64,000 bases of DNA from CAVTQY01 sp963736975 (GCA_963736975.1 CAVTQY010000001.1:2480001-2544000); one strand, 5' to 3'. Positions 18,583 to 29,692 are shown, counted from the first letter of the stretch. The notes: generated by a model from the letters alone, not told the origin. Program-made: numbers and translations.

Positions 18583-19190
18583 CAGCGCCCGATGCGAAGG
18601 CGCAGCTTGCCTCCCAGCCATTCCGCAATCAGCAGGAATGCTATCGCCAACACCACGGAGGCGATCGAAAGCCGGGCTGCGGTGGCCTCGCCGCCGGGGG
18701 CCTGCAAGGCGGAGTAGATCGCCAGCGGCAGTGTCTGGGTCTGGCCGGGGATGTTGGCGGCGAAGGTGATCACCGCGCCGAACTCACCGAGGGAGGCTGC
18801 AAAACCGACGATCGCCCCGACCAGCACGCCCGATCCGGCGAGCGGCAGCGTAATCGTGAAGAACCGATCGAACGGGCCGGCGCCAAGTGTGCGCGCGGCC
18901 TGCTCAAGCCCGGGATCGACCGCCTCAAGCGACAGCCGCACCGCACGCAGCATCAGCGGGAAGATCATGACCGCACAGGCCAGCACGGCGCCGGCACGCG
19001 TGAATACGAGGCGGACGCCGAACGTGCCGTATAGCCAGGCGCCGACCGGCCCGTGCAGGCCGAACAGCAGCAGGAGCAGCCACCCGACCACCACGGGGGG
19101 CAGCACGAGCGGCAGATGCGCTACCGCGTCCAGCAACGCCCGGCCGGGGAAGCGACCGCGCGCCAGTGCGAAGGCCAGGGCAACGGCCAC
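18582..19190 (-). CDS. modB: Molybdate ABC transporter permease ModB (N-terminal start unresolved)
   Basis: Membrane permease of the molybdate importer, with the EAA loop LEQAARTLGAGPFDRF and about five to six membrane segments. From GTG 19190 it is 202 residues, shorter than the usual ~225. Family-like sequence continues upstream in frame (LTPDEWIAVRLTLDVSALA) to about 19265 with no ATG, GTG or TTG. The ATG that overlaps the modA stop (19255, TGATG) is in a different frame and stops after seven codons. The true start is therefore non-canonical, or an indel separates the coupled start from the body. Confidence 0.88.
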   Translation of the reverse strand: MAVALAFALARGRFPGRALLDAVAHLPLVLPPVVVGWLLLLLFGLHGPVGAWLYGTFGVRLVFTRAGAVLACAVMIFPLMLRAVRLSLEAVDPGLEQAARTLGAGPFDRFFTITLPLAGSGVLVGAIVGFAASLGEFGAVITFAANIPGQTQTLPLAIYSALQAPGGEATAARLSIASVVLAIAFLLIAEWLGGKLRLRIGR

Positions 19191-19254
19191 CGGAAGCCCA
19201 AACCCGACGGCGAGCGCGGAGACGTCGAGGGTCAGCCGTACCGCAATCCACTCA

Positions 19255-20040
19255 TCAGGAGTGAGGAAGCTGATCGCCCGTCTCCACCCCGAAGCCGCGC
19301 CGCTCGAACACCGCGCGCGCCTGTGGTCCCATCAGGAACTGCATGAACGCGCGGCCGTCTGGGGTATCACCGCTGTTTACCACCGCGAAGGGATAGGTGA
19401 TCGGCGGATGCGTATCCGCCGGGAAAACCCCGGCGATCATCACGTGTTTCGATACCGCCGCGTCGGTCGCATAGACGATGCCGGCCGGCGCCTCGCCGCG
19501 CTCGACCAGTAGCAGCGCGCCGCGCACATCCGCTGCCGGCGCCAGATGCTGCTGGGCATAATTCCAGACGCCAAGTTTCTTAAGCGCCTGTTCCGCATAG
19601 ATGCCGACCGGCACGTGCGCGGGGTCGCCGGTGGCGAGCCTGCCGTTTGGGCCGAGAACCGCGGCGAGGTTGAAGCCCGGCTTGATGCCCACATGCATGG
19701 GATGGTTCGCCGGTACGATCAGCACCAGCCGATTGGTGAGCAGGTCGCGCCGTGTGCCAGGGGCAATCAGGTCGCGTTTGGCGAGATAGTCCATCCATTG
19801 CTCGTCCGCCGAGGCGAACAGGTTGACTGGGGCGCCCTGCTCGATCTGCCGCGCCAGCGTGGAGCTTGCGCCATAGGAAAAGCGCACCGGCGCGTGCCCT
19901 GCCGCCTGCCATGCCGCGCCGATATCGTTCATTGCGTTGGTGAGGCTCGCGGCGGCAAACATCGTCAGATCCGGAGAGGCGGATCGCCCCGGATGGAATA
20001 CGGGCAGCAGCAGAAGTGTGGCGAGCAGCAGGCGGCGCAT
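19255..20040 (-). CDS. modA: Molybdate ABC transporter substrate-binding protein ModA
   Basis: Periplasmic molybdate/tungstate-binding protein. The 261-residue product begins with a signal peptide (MRRLLLATLLLLPVFHPGRS) and has the family segments MFAAASLTNAMNDIG, FSYGASSTLARQIEQGAP and LFASADEQWMDYL. ATG 20040 is chosen because the signal peptide begins there; an upstream extension would run through the palindromic operator. It is the first gene of modABC and is divergent from modE. Confidence 0.95.
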   Translation of the reverse strand: MRRLLLATLLLLPVFHPGRSASPDLTMFAAASLTNAMNDIGAAWQAAGHAPVRFSYGASSTLARQIEQGAPVNLFASADEQWMDYLAKRDLIAPGTRRDLLTNRLVLIVPANHPMHVGIKPGFNLAAVLGPNGRLATGDPAHVPVGIYAEQALKKLGVWNYAQQHLAPAADVRGALLLVERGEAPAGIVYATDAAVSKHVMIAGVFPADTHPPITYPFAVVNSGDTPDGRAFMQFLMGPQARAVFERRGFGVETGDQLPHS

Positions 20041-20049
20041 GACTATTCC

Positions 20050-20091
20050 CCGATATGGCGGGCGGACGATATCGCCGCCCCGCCATATCGG
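20050..20091. promoter_or_regulatory. Palindromic operator between modA and modE (candidate ModE site)
   Basis: Perfect 13-base arms CCGATATGGCGGG (20050-20062) and CCCGCCATATCGG (20079-20091) flank a centre that contains GATATC (20068-20073). It lies in the 80-base gap between the divergent modA and modE starts. The position and ATAT-containing arms fit a molybdate-responsive ModE box, although the sequence is not identical to the E. coli consensus. The direct observation is the palindrome; the regulator assignment is inference. Confidence 0.65.
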
Positions 20092-20120
20092 CAAACCCGT
20101 CTCTGTCGTGCTTTCCTCAC

Positions 20121-20504
20121 ATGGTGAAGCGGGTACGTCATCCAGATCGGCTCGGTCTCCATTTGCGCGTCGTGCTGGGCGGCGAGGTTGCGCTGGGTCC
20201 CGGCAAGGCCGAGCTGTTGGAGGGGATTGCCGAAACGGGCTCCATCGCCGCAGCTGGCCGGCGAATGGGCATGAGTTACAAGCGCGCCTGGACGCTGGTG
20301 GAGGAGATGAACACGATCTTTGCTCAGCCGGTCGTCGATGCTGCGAAGGGCGGTGCGGGCGGTGGCGGCGCTGCGCTCACGCCGCTGGGGCGACGGGTGC
20401 TGGAAGCCTATCGCCGGCTGGAAGCCACGGCGGCCAAGGCCGGTCGCGCGGAGGTGGAGGTCATGCGCCGGGCGATACGGCGGGGGCGGTCGGAGGAAGG
20501 CTAA
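20121..20504 (+). CDS. modE: ModE-type molybdate-responsive regulator (HTH domain only)
   Basis: 127-residue LysR-like winged-helix protein matching the N-terminal domain of ModE (LLEGIAETGSIAAAGRRMGMSYKRAWTLVEEMN). It lacks the C-terminal molybdate-binding (Mop/TOBE) domains of E. coli ModE, so metal sensing would need another mechanism or partner. ATG 20121 (MVKRVRHPDR) gives the usual start. It is divergent from modABC with the palindrome between them, which suggests autoregulation and control of uptake. Confidence 0.85.
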   Translation: MVKRVRHPDRLGLHLRVVLGGEVALGPGKAELLEGIAETGSIAAAGRRMGMSYKRAWTLVEEMNTIFAQPVVDAAKGGAGGGGAALTPLGRRVLEAYRRLEATAAKAGRAEVEVMRRAIRRGRSEEG

Positions 20505-20549
20505 TTGCCGTTTCCATACGCGAGCCGGTATCGCGCAACTGCCGCCAGC

Positions 20550-21925
20550 TCAGTAAACCACCAACTCGGGCAAGGGCTGGTTGTCGCGGATGCGCTCGTA
20601 GCCGAGTATGGACAAATCGAGCGTCTGGTATTTGCCGAACCGGACCAGCTCTGAAACCGCGCGGCCGGTGGCCGGACCGTGCTGCACGCCGTGGCCGGAA
20701 AAGCCGGCGGCGATGATCAGGTTGCCGATCTCGTGATACGGGCCGATGACCGCGTTATGATCGAACAGGCACATGTCGTAATGGCCCGCCCAAGCGCGCA
20801 CCATGCGCAGTTGCTCGAGCGCCGGAATGCGATGGGCGAGCGCCGGCCAGACCTGTTCTTCCAATAGATCGAGGTCGGGATCGAAATCCTCGCCAGGGTT
20901 GGGATCGGCGTCGGGCGGCGGCGAGATGCCGCCGATGAAGCCCTCGGCTTCGGGACGTATCCAAGCGCCGGACGTGTCGAACACCAGTGGCATGCCGGCA
21001 TTGTCGAGGGGCGCGCGCAGCACGAACACCGTGCGTTTGCGCGGTTCCACAGGCAGGGCGATGCCGGCGGTCGCGGCGATGCGGCCGGCATGGCGGCCGG
21101 CGGCAATCACAATGTGGTCGGCGGCGATGCGCGCGCAGCACGAACACCGTGCGTTTGCGCGGTTCCACAGGCAGGGCGATGCCGGCGGTCGCGGCGATGC
21201 GGCCGGCATGGCGGCCGGCGGCAATCACAATGTGGTCGGCGGCGATGCGCGCGCAGCACGAACACCGTGCGTTTGCGCGGTTCCACAGGCAGGGCGATGC
21301 CGGCGGTCGCGGCGATGCGGCCGGCATGGCGGCCGGCGGCAATCACAATGTGGTCGGCGGCGATGCGCGCGGCTTTCGCGGTGCGGACGGCGGTTGCCGT
21401 GTTGCCGTCAAGCTCGATCTGGGTCGCTTCGTCGGTAACGTAACGGGCGCCGCGGGCGATCGCCTCCTCTCGCACGCTGCGCAGCAGACTGTAGGCGTCG
21501 AACCAGCCTTCATTGGCGAGGCCGAGCGTGGCGCAGGCGAGGTCCGCGGTGTTGAGCCAGGGGAAGCGGTCGGCGATCGCAGCGGGGCCTTCGAACAGCG
21601 CGACCTGGGCGCCTTCGGCGAGCTGCATCCGCAGGTTCGCCCTGAGCTGGCCGGCACCGGCTTCATTGGCGAGGATCAGGTAGGCGCGGCGGACCAGACC
21701 GACACGTTCGGCGCGTTCTTCGAGGAACGATGCACCGAAGCGGGACATGTGGAGATTCACGGCGAGCGAGAATTGTTGGCGGTAGGACGCGGCCGACAAT
21801 GTCGTGGAGGCGAACTGGTAGCTAGGGTCTTTTTCCAGCACCACCACCTCAGTGTGCGGGGCGAGGAAACAGGCGGTACAGGAGCCGATGATGCCGCCGC
21901 CGATGATGACTGTGGGTCTGGTCAT
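20550..21925 (-). pseudogene. DAO-family FAD-dependent oxidoreductase disrupted by a 118-bp triplication
   Basis: The N-terminus (MTRPTVIIGGGIIGSCTACFL) is a Rossmann FAD-binding motif of the sarcosine/glycine oxidase (DAO) family. The C-terminus (IIAAGFSGHGVQHGPATG) closes the FAD site. Inside, a 118-base segment occurs three times in tandem; the 236 extra bases shift the frame. With one copy the reading is continuous (TVFVLRAPLDNAGMPLVFD) and gives 379 residues, normal for the family. One or four copies keep the frame, three do not. It sits four bases downstream of the M20 amidase gene on the same strand. The substrate is probably a secondary or N-methyl amino acid (inference). Confidence 0.85.
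21013..21372. repeat. Perfect tandem triplication, 118-bp unit
   Basis: The CACGAACACCGTGCG landmark recurs at 21021, 21139 and 21257, exactly 118 bases apart, and the intervening sequence is identical. The array is bounded by GCGCGC-type microhomology on both sides (GGGGCGCGCGCAG at the left, GATGCGCGCGGC at the right), as expected for slippage or unequal exchange. Each unit is not a multiple of three. Confidence 0.95.
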
Positions 21926-21930
21926 CGGTT

Positions 21931-23196
21931 TCAGCTCGCCATCTGGACGGCCCAGCGCGTCAGCACCGCGCAGCCGGCCGCGAAATCCTCCATGCGCATT
22001 GCTTCATCGGGGTTATGGCTGCCGTTCTGGTTGCGGACGAACAGCATGCCGGCGGGGATGCCGGCCTGAGCGAACGCAGCGGCGTCGTGGCCGCCACCGG
22101 ACGGCATGGCGCGACAGGGGATGCGCAGCGCCTGGGCCGCGCGGGCGAGGCCGGCTTGCACGGTGTCGTCCATCAGGCTGGCGTCGCCGGCGGTTTCCTC
22201 ACCGAGCTCGAAGCGCACGCCGCGACGGGCTTCGATGAGGGGCACGAGGCGGTGCAACTCGGCGAACATGGCATCGACACTGGCGCGCTCGATGCTGCGA
22301 ATGTCGAGCTGAAACCGGGCCTCGCCGGGGATTTTGGTGAAGCCGGCCTGCTCGGTGGTGGCGAGCACGCAAAAGGTGCAGACGAGCTGGTGGCCCTTGG
22401 CTTCAAGGATGGCCCAGTGATCGTCCAGCCGGTTCGCCAGCTCGGCGAGCGCGATGGCGGCGTCGCGACGATAGCGGCGGGGCGTCGCGCCGGAATGGTT
22501 GTATTCGCCAATGACGCGGGCCTGCCGAAGCCGGCGTGCGCCGGGAATGCCGGTGACGATCCCGATCGGGATTGCTTCGGCATCCAGCACGGGGCCCTGC
22601 TCGATATGCAGCTCCAAATACGCGGCGGTGTTGTCCTTGGTGAGGCGGGCCTGGCCGGCGCGAGCGGCATCCGGATCGAAGCCTTGCGCCCGCATGTGCT
22701 CGGCGAGTGTCCGTCCTGTGTCCAGGCGGCGTATCTCCAGCGCGGCTGGCGGCAAGCGGCCGAGCGCGGCCTTGCTGCCGGGGTAGGAGAGGGGGAACCA
22801 GGCGCCCGCCTCCTCGGCGCGGATAGCGACGACGGTGATGTCGCAGCGTGGGGTGAAGTCGGCATTCTGCATCCCGGCGACTGTCGCCAGGCCGGCCAGC
22901 ACGCCGGCCGCGCCGTCGTAGTCGCCGCCGTGCGGGACTGAATCGAGATGGCTGCCGAGCACGATCTGTTTCGCGTCGCGCTGCTGGCCGGGCAGCGTCA
23001 TGTAGAGGTTGCCGGCGCCGTCGGTTTCGGTGTGCAGGCGCAGCCCTTCGGCGGTGGCGCGGACCAGATCGTGCGCGGCCTGCTCGCCGGGGCCGTAGGC
23101 GTCACGCGTGACACCGGTGCCGTCGAAGGTCTTTTCGTGCAAGGCGGCGAACAGCCGCGTGGCGAGGTCGGTATCGGGTGTCGGGGTGGCGGCCAT
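21931..23196 (-). CDS. M20-family amidase (N-carbamoyl-L-amino acid hydrolase / allantoate amidohydrolase type)
   Basis: Zinc hydrolase of the hydantoinase/carbamoylase group, 421 residues (family ~410). Metal-site motifs are GSHLDSVPHGGDYDGAAG (His, Asp) and AIRAEEAG with the catalytic Glu; GHQLVCTFC and PSGGGHDAAAF cover the substrate/metal region, and the C-terminal NGSHNPDEAM supplies a late His. It would release ammonia and CO2 from an N-carbamoyl compound or ureido acid. It lies between the FAD oxidase gene and the demethylase-type gene, all on the minus strand, supporting a joint role in nitrogenous substrate breakdown. Confidence 0.88.
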   Translation of the reverse strand: MAATPTPDTDLATRLFAALHEKTFDGTGVTRDAYGPGEQAAHDLVRATAEGLRLHTETDGAGNLYMTLPGQQRDAKQIVLGSHLDSVPHGGDYDGAAGVLAGLATVAGMQNADFTPRCDITVVAIRAEEAGAWFPLSYPGSKAALGRLPPAALEIRRLDTGRTLAEHMRAQGFDPDAARAGQARLTKDNTAAYLELHIEQGPVLDAEAIPIGIVTGIPGARRLRQARVIGEYNHSGATPRRYRRDAAIALAELANRLDDHWAILEAKGHQLVCTFCVLATTEQAGFTKIPGEARFQLDIRSIERASVDAMFAELHRLVPLIEARRGVRFELGEETAGDASLMDDTVQAGLARAAQALRIPCRAMPSGGGHDAAAFAQAGIPAGMLFVRNQNGSHNPDEAMRMEDFAAGCAVLTRWAVQMAS

Positions 23197-23268
23197 TTCG
23201 GGCTCCGGCGTGCGGGTCGGGCCAGCGTGGCGGGAGTGGGCCGGTTTCGCAACGCAGCCCGGCGGGCA

Positions 23269-23317
23269 CCCTCACCCGGTTCGCTTCGCGAACCGACCTC
23301 TCCCGAAGGGAGAGGTG
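23269..23317. repeat. Dispersed double-hairpin palindrome, second copy
   Basis: CCCTCACCCGGTTCGC then GCGAACCGACCTCTCCC then GAAGGGAGAGGTG reproduce the element at 1234-1297 with a shorter second loop. It lies in the 159-base gap between the M20 amidase start and the upstream oxidoreductase stop. Confidence 0.75.
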
Positions 23318-23355
23318 GACTGGCGCGTGCAGTCGCTCGTAGGGGCGGTTGCGTA

Positions 23356-25383
23356 TTACAGCGCGCGGCAGAGCCGCATCGCGTCCAGCACGGCGGCGTG
23401 AATGTTGCGGCTGGCTACGGCGTCGCCGATACGGTGCAGTTCGAAGCCATCGGATGGGCGCGGCTGGGGTTGAAGCTGAAGGAGCGCATCGATGTCGGTG
23501 ACGCCGTCATTCGATGAGCGGGGCCTGAGCGCGTTGTAGAGCTCCGCTGCCGGGCGGGTGCCGTGTTCGACGATGATCTGGCCCGCGCTGCGCTGCACCG
23601 TTGCCTCGGTCAACAGGTTGCGGAACGTCGCCATGATTCGGTTGCCGCGACGCTCGACCTTCTCCAACTCGTGGTCGAAAGTCGTCGGGACGCCGAGGCC
23701 GTAAATCCGACGCTTCCAGATGGCGCGCTCTGCGTAGCTGAGTTCCTGCGCGAGCTGCGCGTCGATCGAAACCAACGAAACGTCGCGCCCCTGAGCGACC
23801 GCCAGTTCCGCGACCTGCGCCGCGGGGTGTCGGCCGGTGCCGTCGTAAACGATGATCTCCGAGCCTAGCGACACGCTGCCGGTCAGCACGTCCCAGGCAT
23901 TGGTGCAATGCTCCGCACCGGGGAGCCAGTCGAGATCGGGCGTGCCGCCGGTAGCGATGATCACCGCGTCGGGTTGTTCGGCGAGAACGTCGTCGGGTTC
24001 GGCGAAGTGGTTGAGGCGAACGTCAACGCCGAGCCGTTCGAGCTCGCGAGCGCGCCAGTCGATGATGCCGATAAGATCTTTGCGCCAGCTCGCTTGTGTT
24101 CCCATCAGCACCTGACCGCCGGGGCGCGAGGCCGCCTCGAACAGCATGACGGCATGGCCCCGTTTGGCGGAGACGCGGGCGGCCTCCAGGCCCGCGGGGC
24201 CGCCGCCGACGATAACGATTTTGCGCTGCGGTCCGGACGCGGCAGGGATGGCGTGCGGCAGGGTGAGCTCGCGGCCGGAGGAAGGGTTGTGCAGGCAATG
24301 CGGGCGGTATTGCGACTGGCAATGCGTGGCGCCCACGCAGGGGCGAATTCGACGTTCCTCTCCGGCTGTGATTTTCGCGACGATGGACGGATCGGCGATA
24401 TGCGCCCTGGTCATCGCCACCATGTCGAGCAGCCTCTCGCGGATGGCGTACCGCGCGGTGGCAATATCGGTGATGCGGGCGGCGTGGAAGACGGGAAGTT
24501 TCACCTGCCGCTTGAAATCTGCGACGCGGGCGAGCCAGGGCGCAATAGGCGAGGCCATGCCTGGCATGCTGTCCACCGCAAGCGCCAGCTCGGTGTCGAT
24601 GCGGCCGTAATTGGCGTTAAAAAAGTCGAGCACACCCGCGCTTTCGAAGAGGCGGGAAATTTCCACGCAGTCTTCGAACGAGAGGCCCTGTTCGTCATGC
24701 TCGTCGATGACGAGGCGAAGCCCGACCACGAAGTCGTCGCCGGTACGGCGGCGGATCTCTTCGTGAACCATCAGTCCGAAACGGCAGCGATTGGCGAGAG
24801 AACCGCCGAAGCGGTCCGTCCGTTGATTCGTCTTGGGCGACATGAACTGGCCGATCAGATGGCCGCCGGCATGGGTCTCGATGCCGTCGAGCCCGCCTTC
24901 CTTGCAACGAAGCGCCGCCGCGCCGAAGGCTTTCACGACCCGGGCGATGTCGTGCTCATCCATCTCCTTCGGGAAGCTGCGGTGCAGGGTTTCGCGCAGC
25001 GGCGACGGCCCGATGGTGGGAAGCCAGCTGGAAGCATAGGGCTCGCCGCGCCGGCCGAGATGCGTGATCTGGCACATCAGCGCCGCGCCATGGGCGTGGA
25101 TGCGCGTCGCAAACTGCTGGAACCAGGGGATGATCTCATGAGTGCCGACGTTCAGTTGCCGGAACACGTTGGGTGAATCCGGCGCGACATTCGACGATCC
25201 GCCGAACATCGTGAGCGCGATCCCGCCCTGCGCTTTGGCTTCGTGATACGCCTGATAGGCCTCCTTGGGCATGCCGCCTTCTTCGAGACCGCAGGCATGG
25301 CTGGTGCTCATGATGCGGTTCTTGAGGACGAGGTGCTTGAGCCGCAGCGGCTGCAGCAGCGGGTCTCGATCGGTGTTCTGCAT
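23356..25383 (-). CDS. FMN/Fe-S/FAD oxidoreductase of the N-methylproline/dimethylglycine demethylase type
   Basis: 675-residue two-part enzyme. The N-terminal half is an Old-Yellow-Enzyme TIM barrel (LKNRIMSTSHACGLEEGG, QITHLGRRG). A Fe-S linker follows with CVGATHC and PHCLHNPSSGRE, typical of stachydrine/N-methylproline and dimethylglycine demethylases. The C-terminal half has an FAD/NAD Rossmann unit (IVIVGGGPAGLEAAR). Start ATG 25383 (MQNTDRDPLL) is chosen because upstream residues are shadow sequence. It would oxidatively demethylate an N-methyl amine; the substrate is not fixed. The divergent neighbour is a decayed 2-hydroxyacid dehydrogenase. Confidence 0.88.
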   Translation of the reverse strand: MQNTDRDPLLQPLRLKHLVLKNRIMSTSHACGLEEGGMPKEAYQAYHEAKAQGGIALTMFGGSSNVAPDSPNVFRQLNVGTHEIIPWFQQFATRIHAHGAALMCQITHLGRRGEPYASSWLPTIGPSPLRETLHRSFPKEMDEHDIARVVKAFGAAALRCKEGGLDGIETHAGGHLIGQFMSPKTNQRTDRFGGSLANRCRFGLMVHEEIRRRTGDDFVVGLRLVIDEHDEQGLSFEDCVEISRLFESAGVLDFFNANYGRIDTELALAVDSMPGMASPIAPWLARVADFKRQVKLPVFHAARITDIATARYAIRERLLDMVAMTRAHIADPSIVAKITAGEERRIRPCVGATHCQSQYRPHCLHNPSSGRELTLPHAIPAASGPQRKIVIVGGGPAGLEAARVSAKRGHAVMLFEAASRPGGQVLMGTQASWRKDLIGIIDWRARELERLGVDVRLNHFAEPDDVLAEQPDAVIIATGGTPDLDWLPGAEHCTNAWDVLTGSVSLGSEIIVYDGTGRHPAAQVAELAVAQGRDVSLVSIDAQLAQELSYAERAIWKRRIYGLGVPTTFDHELEKVERRGNRIMATFRNLLTEATVQRSAGQIIVEHGTRPAAELYNALRPRSSNDGVTDIDALLQLQPQPRPSDGFELHRIGDAVASRNIHAAVLDAMRLCRAL

Positions 25384-25492
25384 TCTGATCGCGTTCTCCG
25401 GGGTTTGGGGAGGTCCGGCCTCTGGGCCCGGTATATCTTGATCGCCGGGGAAGGGATGCGGCAAATGTTTCTCCGGCATGGGGTGTCCCGAC

Positions 25493-26461
25493 ATGCAGCC
25501 AAAACTTCTCGTCGCCGCATTGCTGCCCGGCGACGTCATCTCCCGCGCGCGCGTCGAATTCGACGCGCTGGTGCATGAGGGAGCCGACGACATGGGCCCG
25601 GAGGAGGTGGTGCGCGCAGCGGAGGGTCATCGGGCTGAAGCGCTCCTGTTTGCCAACACGCTGCGCTGCGGGCGAATGTGATCGCGCGCCTGCCGGCGAG
25701 TGTAAAGGTGGGAGCGACCAGCAGCGTGTGGGCTACGACCATATCGATGTAGCGGCGGCGCGGGCGCGCGGGCTGATCGTAACCAACACGCCCGGCGTGC
25801 TGACGGATTGCACCGCAGATTTTGCGCTCATGATGCTGCTGGCGGCGGCGCGGCGGGCGCACGAATACGACGCGATCATGCGGGCGGGCTGGCGACGCCG
25901 GATCGGTCAGGGCGACCTGCTGGGTGTGCGGGTCAGCGGCAAGCGGCTGGGCATTCTGGGCATGGGCCGGATCGGCCAGGCAATGGCGAAACGCGCGCGC
26001 GGATTCGACATGACGGTGCTGTATCATCAGCCGCGACGGCTGCCAGCGGAGCGGGAGTGCGGAGCTCGTCACTTCGCCGATTTGCGGGAGATGCTGCCGT
26101 ACTGCGACTTCTTGTCGTTGCCCGCGCCGGCAAATGCGCAGACAGACCGGATCATCGATGCGGCGGCATTGTCGCTGCTGCCGCGCGGGGCGGTGCTGGT
26201 GAATGTCGCGCGCGGCTCGCTAGTGGACGAGGACGCGCTGTATGATGGGCTGACTTGCGGGCATCTGTTGGGCGCCGGGCTGGACGTGTTCCGCTCGGAG
26301 CCCGATTACGATTTGCGGTTTCGCGATCTGCCGAACGTGATTCTGTTGCCGCATATCGGCAGCGGTTCGGTGAGACGCGCAACGCCATGAGCTTCCGGGC
26401 GCTGGATAATATTGCCGCGGTGCTGGACGGGCGGGGGCCGGTCGATCCGTTGTGGAGGTAA
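25493..26461 (+). pseudogene. D-2-hydroxyacid dehydrogenase, three small indels
   Basis: Fragments in three frames rebuild one NAD-dependent 2-hydroxyacid dehydrogenase. MQPKLLVAALLPGDV to FANTLRC is in one frame; NVIARLPASVKVGATSS needs one added G near 25672. VGYDHIDVAAARA follows after a two-base excess near 25730, and the end ETRNAMSFRALDNIAAVL needs one added G near 26372. The corrected length is 322 residues. LGILGMGRIGQAMA (NAD site), NVARGSLVDE (Arg), FRSEPD (Glu) and LLPHIGSG (His) are present. LSLPAPAN has Pro where LSLHAPAN is usual. Three lesions in under 1 kb suggest real decay. Its stop abuts the uvrB stop. Confidence 0.82.
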
Positions 26462-28654
<2,193 letters not shown>

Positions 28655-28760
28655 GCGGGGCTCCTGAGGGTGGCAGAGATGGCGCCTGGAGAGCGGGGAG
28701 TCGAGGTGTTATTCCGTGACCTTGACCGTCCATGTGCAAGCCCATCCGCCTGGGGGCGGC

Positions 28761-29397
28761 ATGAAGCGCAGCGAAGCTTTGCGCCGGCTGAGACCGTTTC
28801 TAGTCGACGTGGTTGCGCCGATCGTCGCGTATTACGGTTTGCGAACGGTTGGCGTCGGCGATCTGCCGGGCCCTGCTCGCCGGGGGCGGCGTGGCGGCGG
28901 CCGATGCGGTGATATCCCTTGCGATCGAGCGACGCGTGCGCCGGCTGCCGATCGTTCTGTGCGTGATGTTCGCGCTGACGGGCAGTTTGGCGTTCGCTAC
29001 GCGCGATCCGCGCGTGGTCTTGCTGAAGCCGGCGATCGTCTCCTCGGCGCTTGGAGCTTATCTTCTGGCAATTTCCGCCAGCCGGCGGGCCCTGTACGCC
29101 GCTTTGGAGCCGCTGATCGCGCGCGGGTCGGCGGAACGTGCCGCGCGATGGAAACGCGCCTGGGAGGAGCAGGCGTCCTTGCGTCGGAGCATGCGGCTTG
29201 CGTGCGTGCTGGCGGGTCTGCTGATGCTTGCGGAAGCGGCGGGGAGGGTGGCGATCGTCTTTTGTTTTCCGGTTGGTGAGTCGCTTTTTCTGGCGCATGC
29301 GCCGGCGGTGGTCCTGGTGGTGGCGCTGGTGCTGATCGTGCGGTTTCTGGTGAAGCCGGCCGTGGTTCGTGCGATGGCGGACCGGGGGATCAGCTGA
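28761..29397 (+). pseudogene. VC0807-family inner-membrane protein, one +1 frameshift
   Basis: MKRSEALRRLRPFLVDVVAP and IVAYYGLRTVGVGDL are in one frame, and RALLAGGGVAAADAVISLAI to the end (RAMADRGIS) is in another. Removing one C from the CTGCCGGG run at 28866-28867 gives a continuous 211-residue membrane protein with about five helices and the conserved ARWKRAWEEQASLRRSMRLA segment of VC0807-type proteins. The function of the family is unknown. A single indel suggests either recent inactivation or an assembly error. Confidence 0.7.
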
Positions 29398-29599
29398 AGT
29401 GGGCTGGCTCTGGGGCGATCGGGAGTTTGGAGGTATAGCGGAAGCCGCTGGATGCGTGACTGCACGGCCGCGCCTCGCGGTCCACGGCAGGTCTTGCCGC
29501 GCCACTTGGCGTGAAGGTCCGGATCGGTTGCCACACCTTCTGCGCGACGGGGATCATAGTCCATCCCGAGGAAGGCGGGTCACTGAAACGCGCAGGTTA

Positions 29600-29692
29600 T
29601 GGCCGCACACAAAAGCCCGCGCACAACCAAGCTGTACGATCGGACTGGGAATAAGATCACGCTCGAAGAGGTAGAGCGCATAAAGATCTGAT
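29600..29692 (+). CDS. Very small hypothetical protein (30 aa)
   Basis: A 30-codon frame starting at ATG 29600 reads MAAHKSPRTTKLYDRTGN and ends EEVERIKI. Its basic start and acidic amphipathic end look like protein, and a TKLYDRT...ITLxEVERI pattern is one I associate with small alphaproteobacterial hypothetical proteins. GCGCAGG upstream is a weak ribosome-binding site. It is the only coding candidate in the 340-base stretch 29398-29737, at the left edge of the accessory region. Function unknown. Confidence 0.4.
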
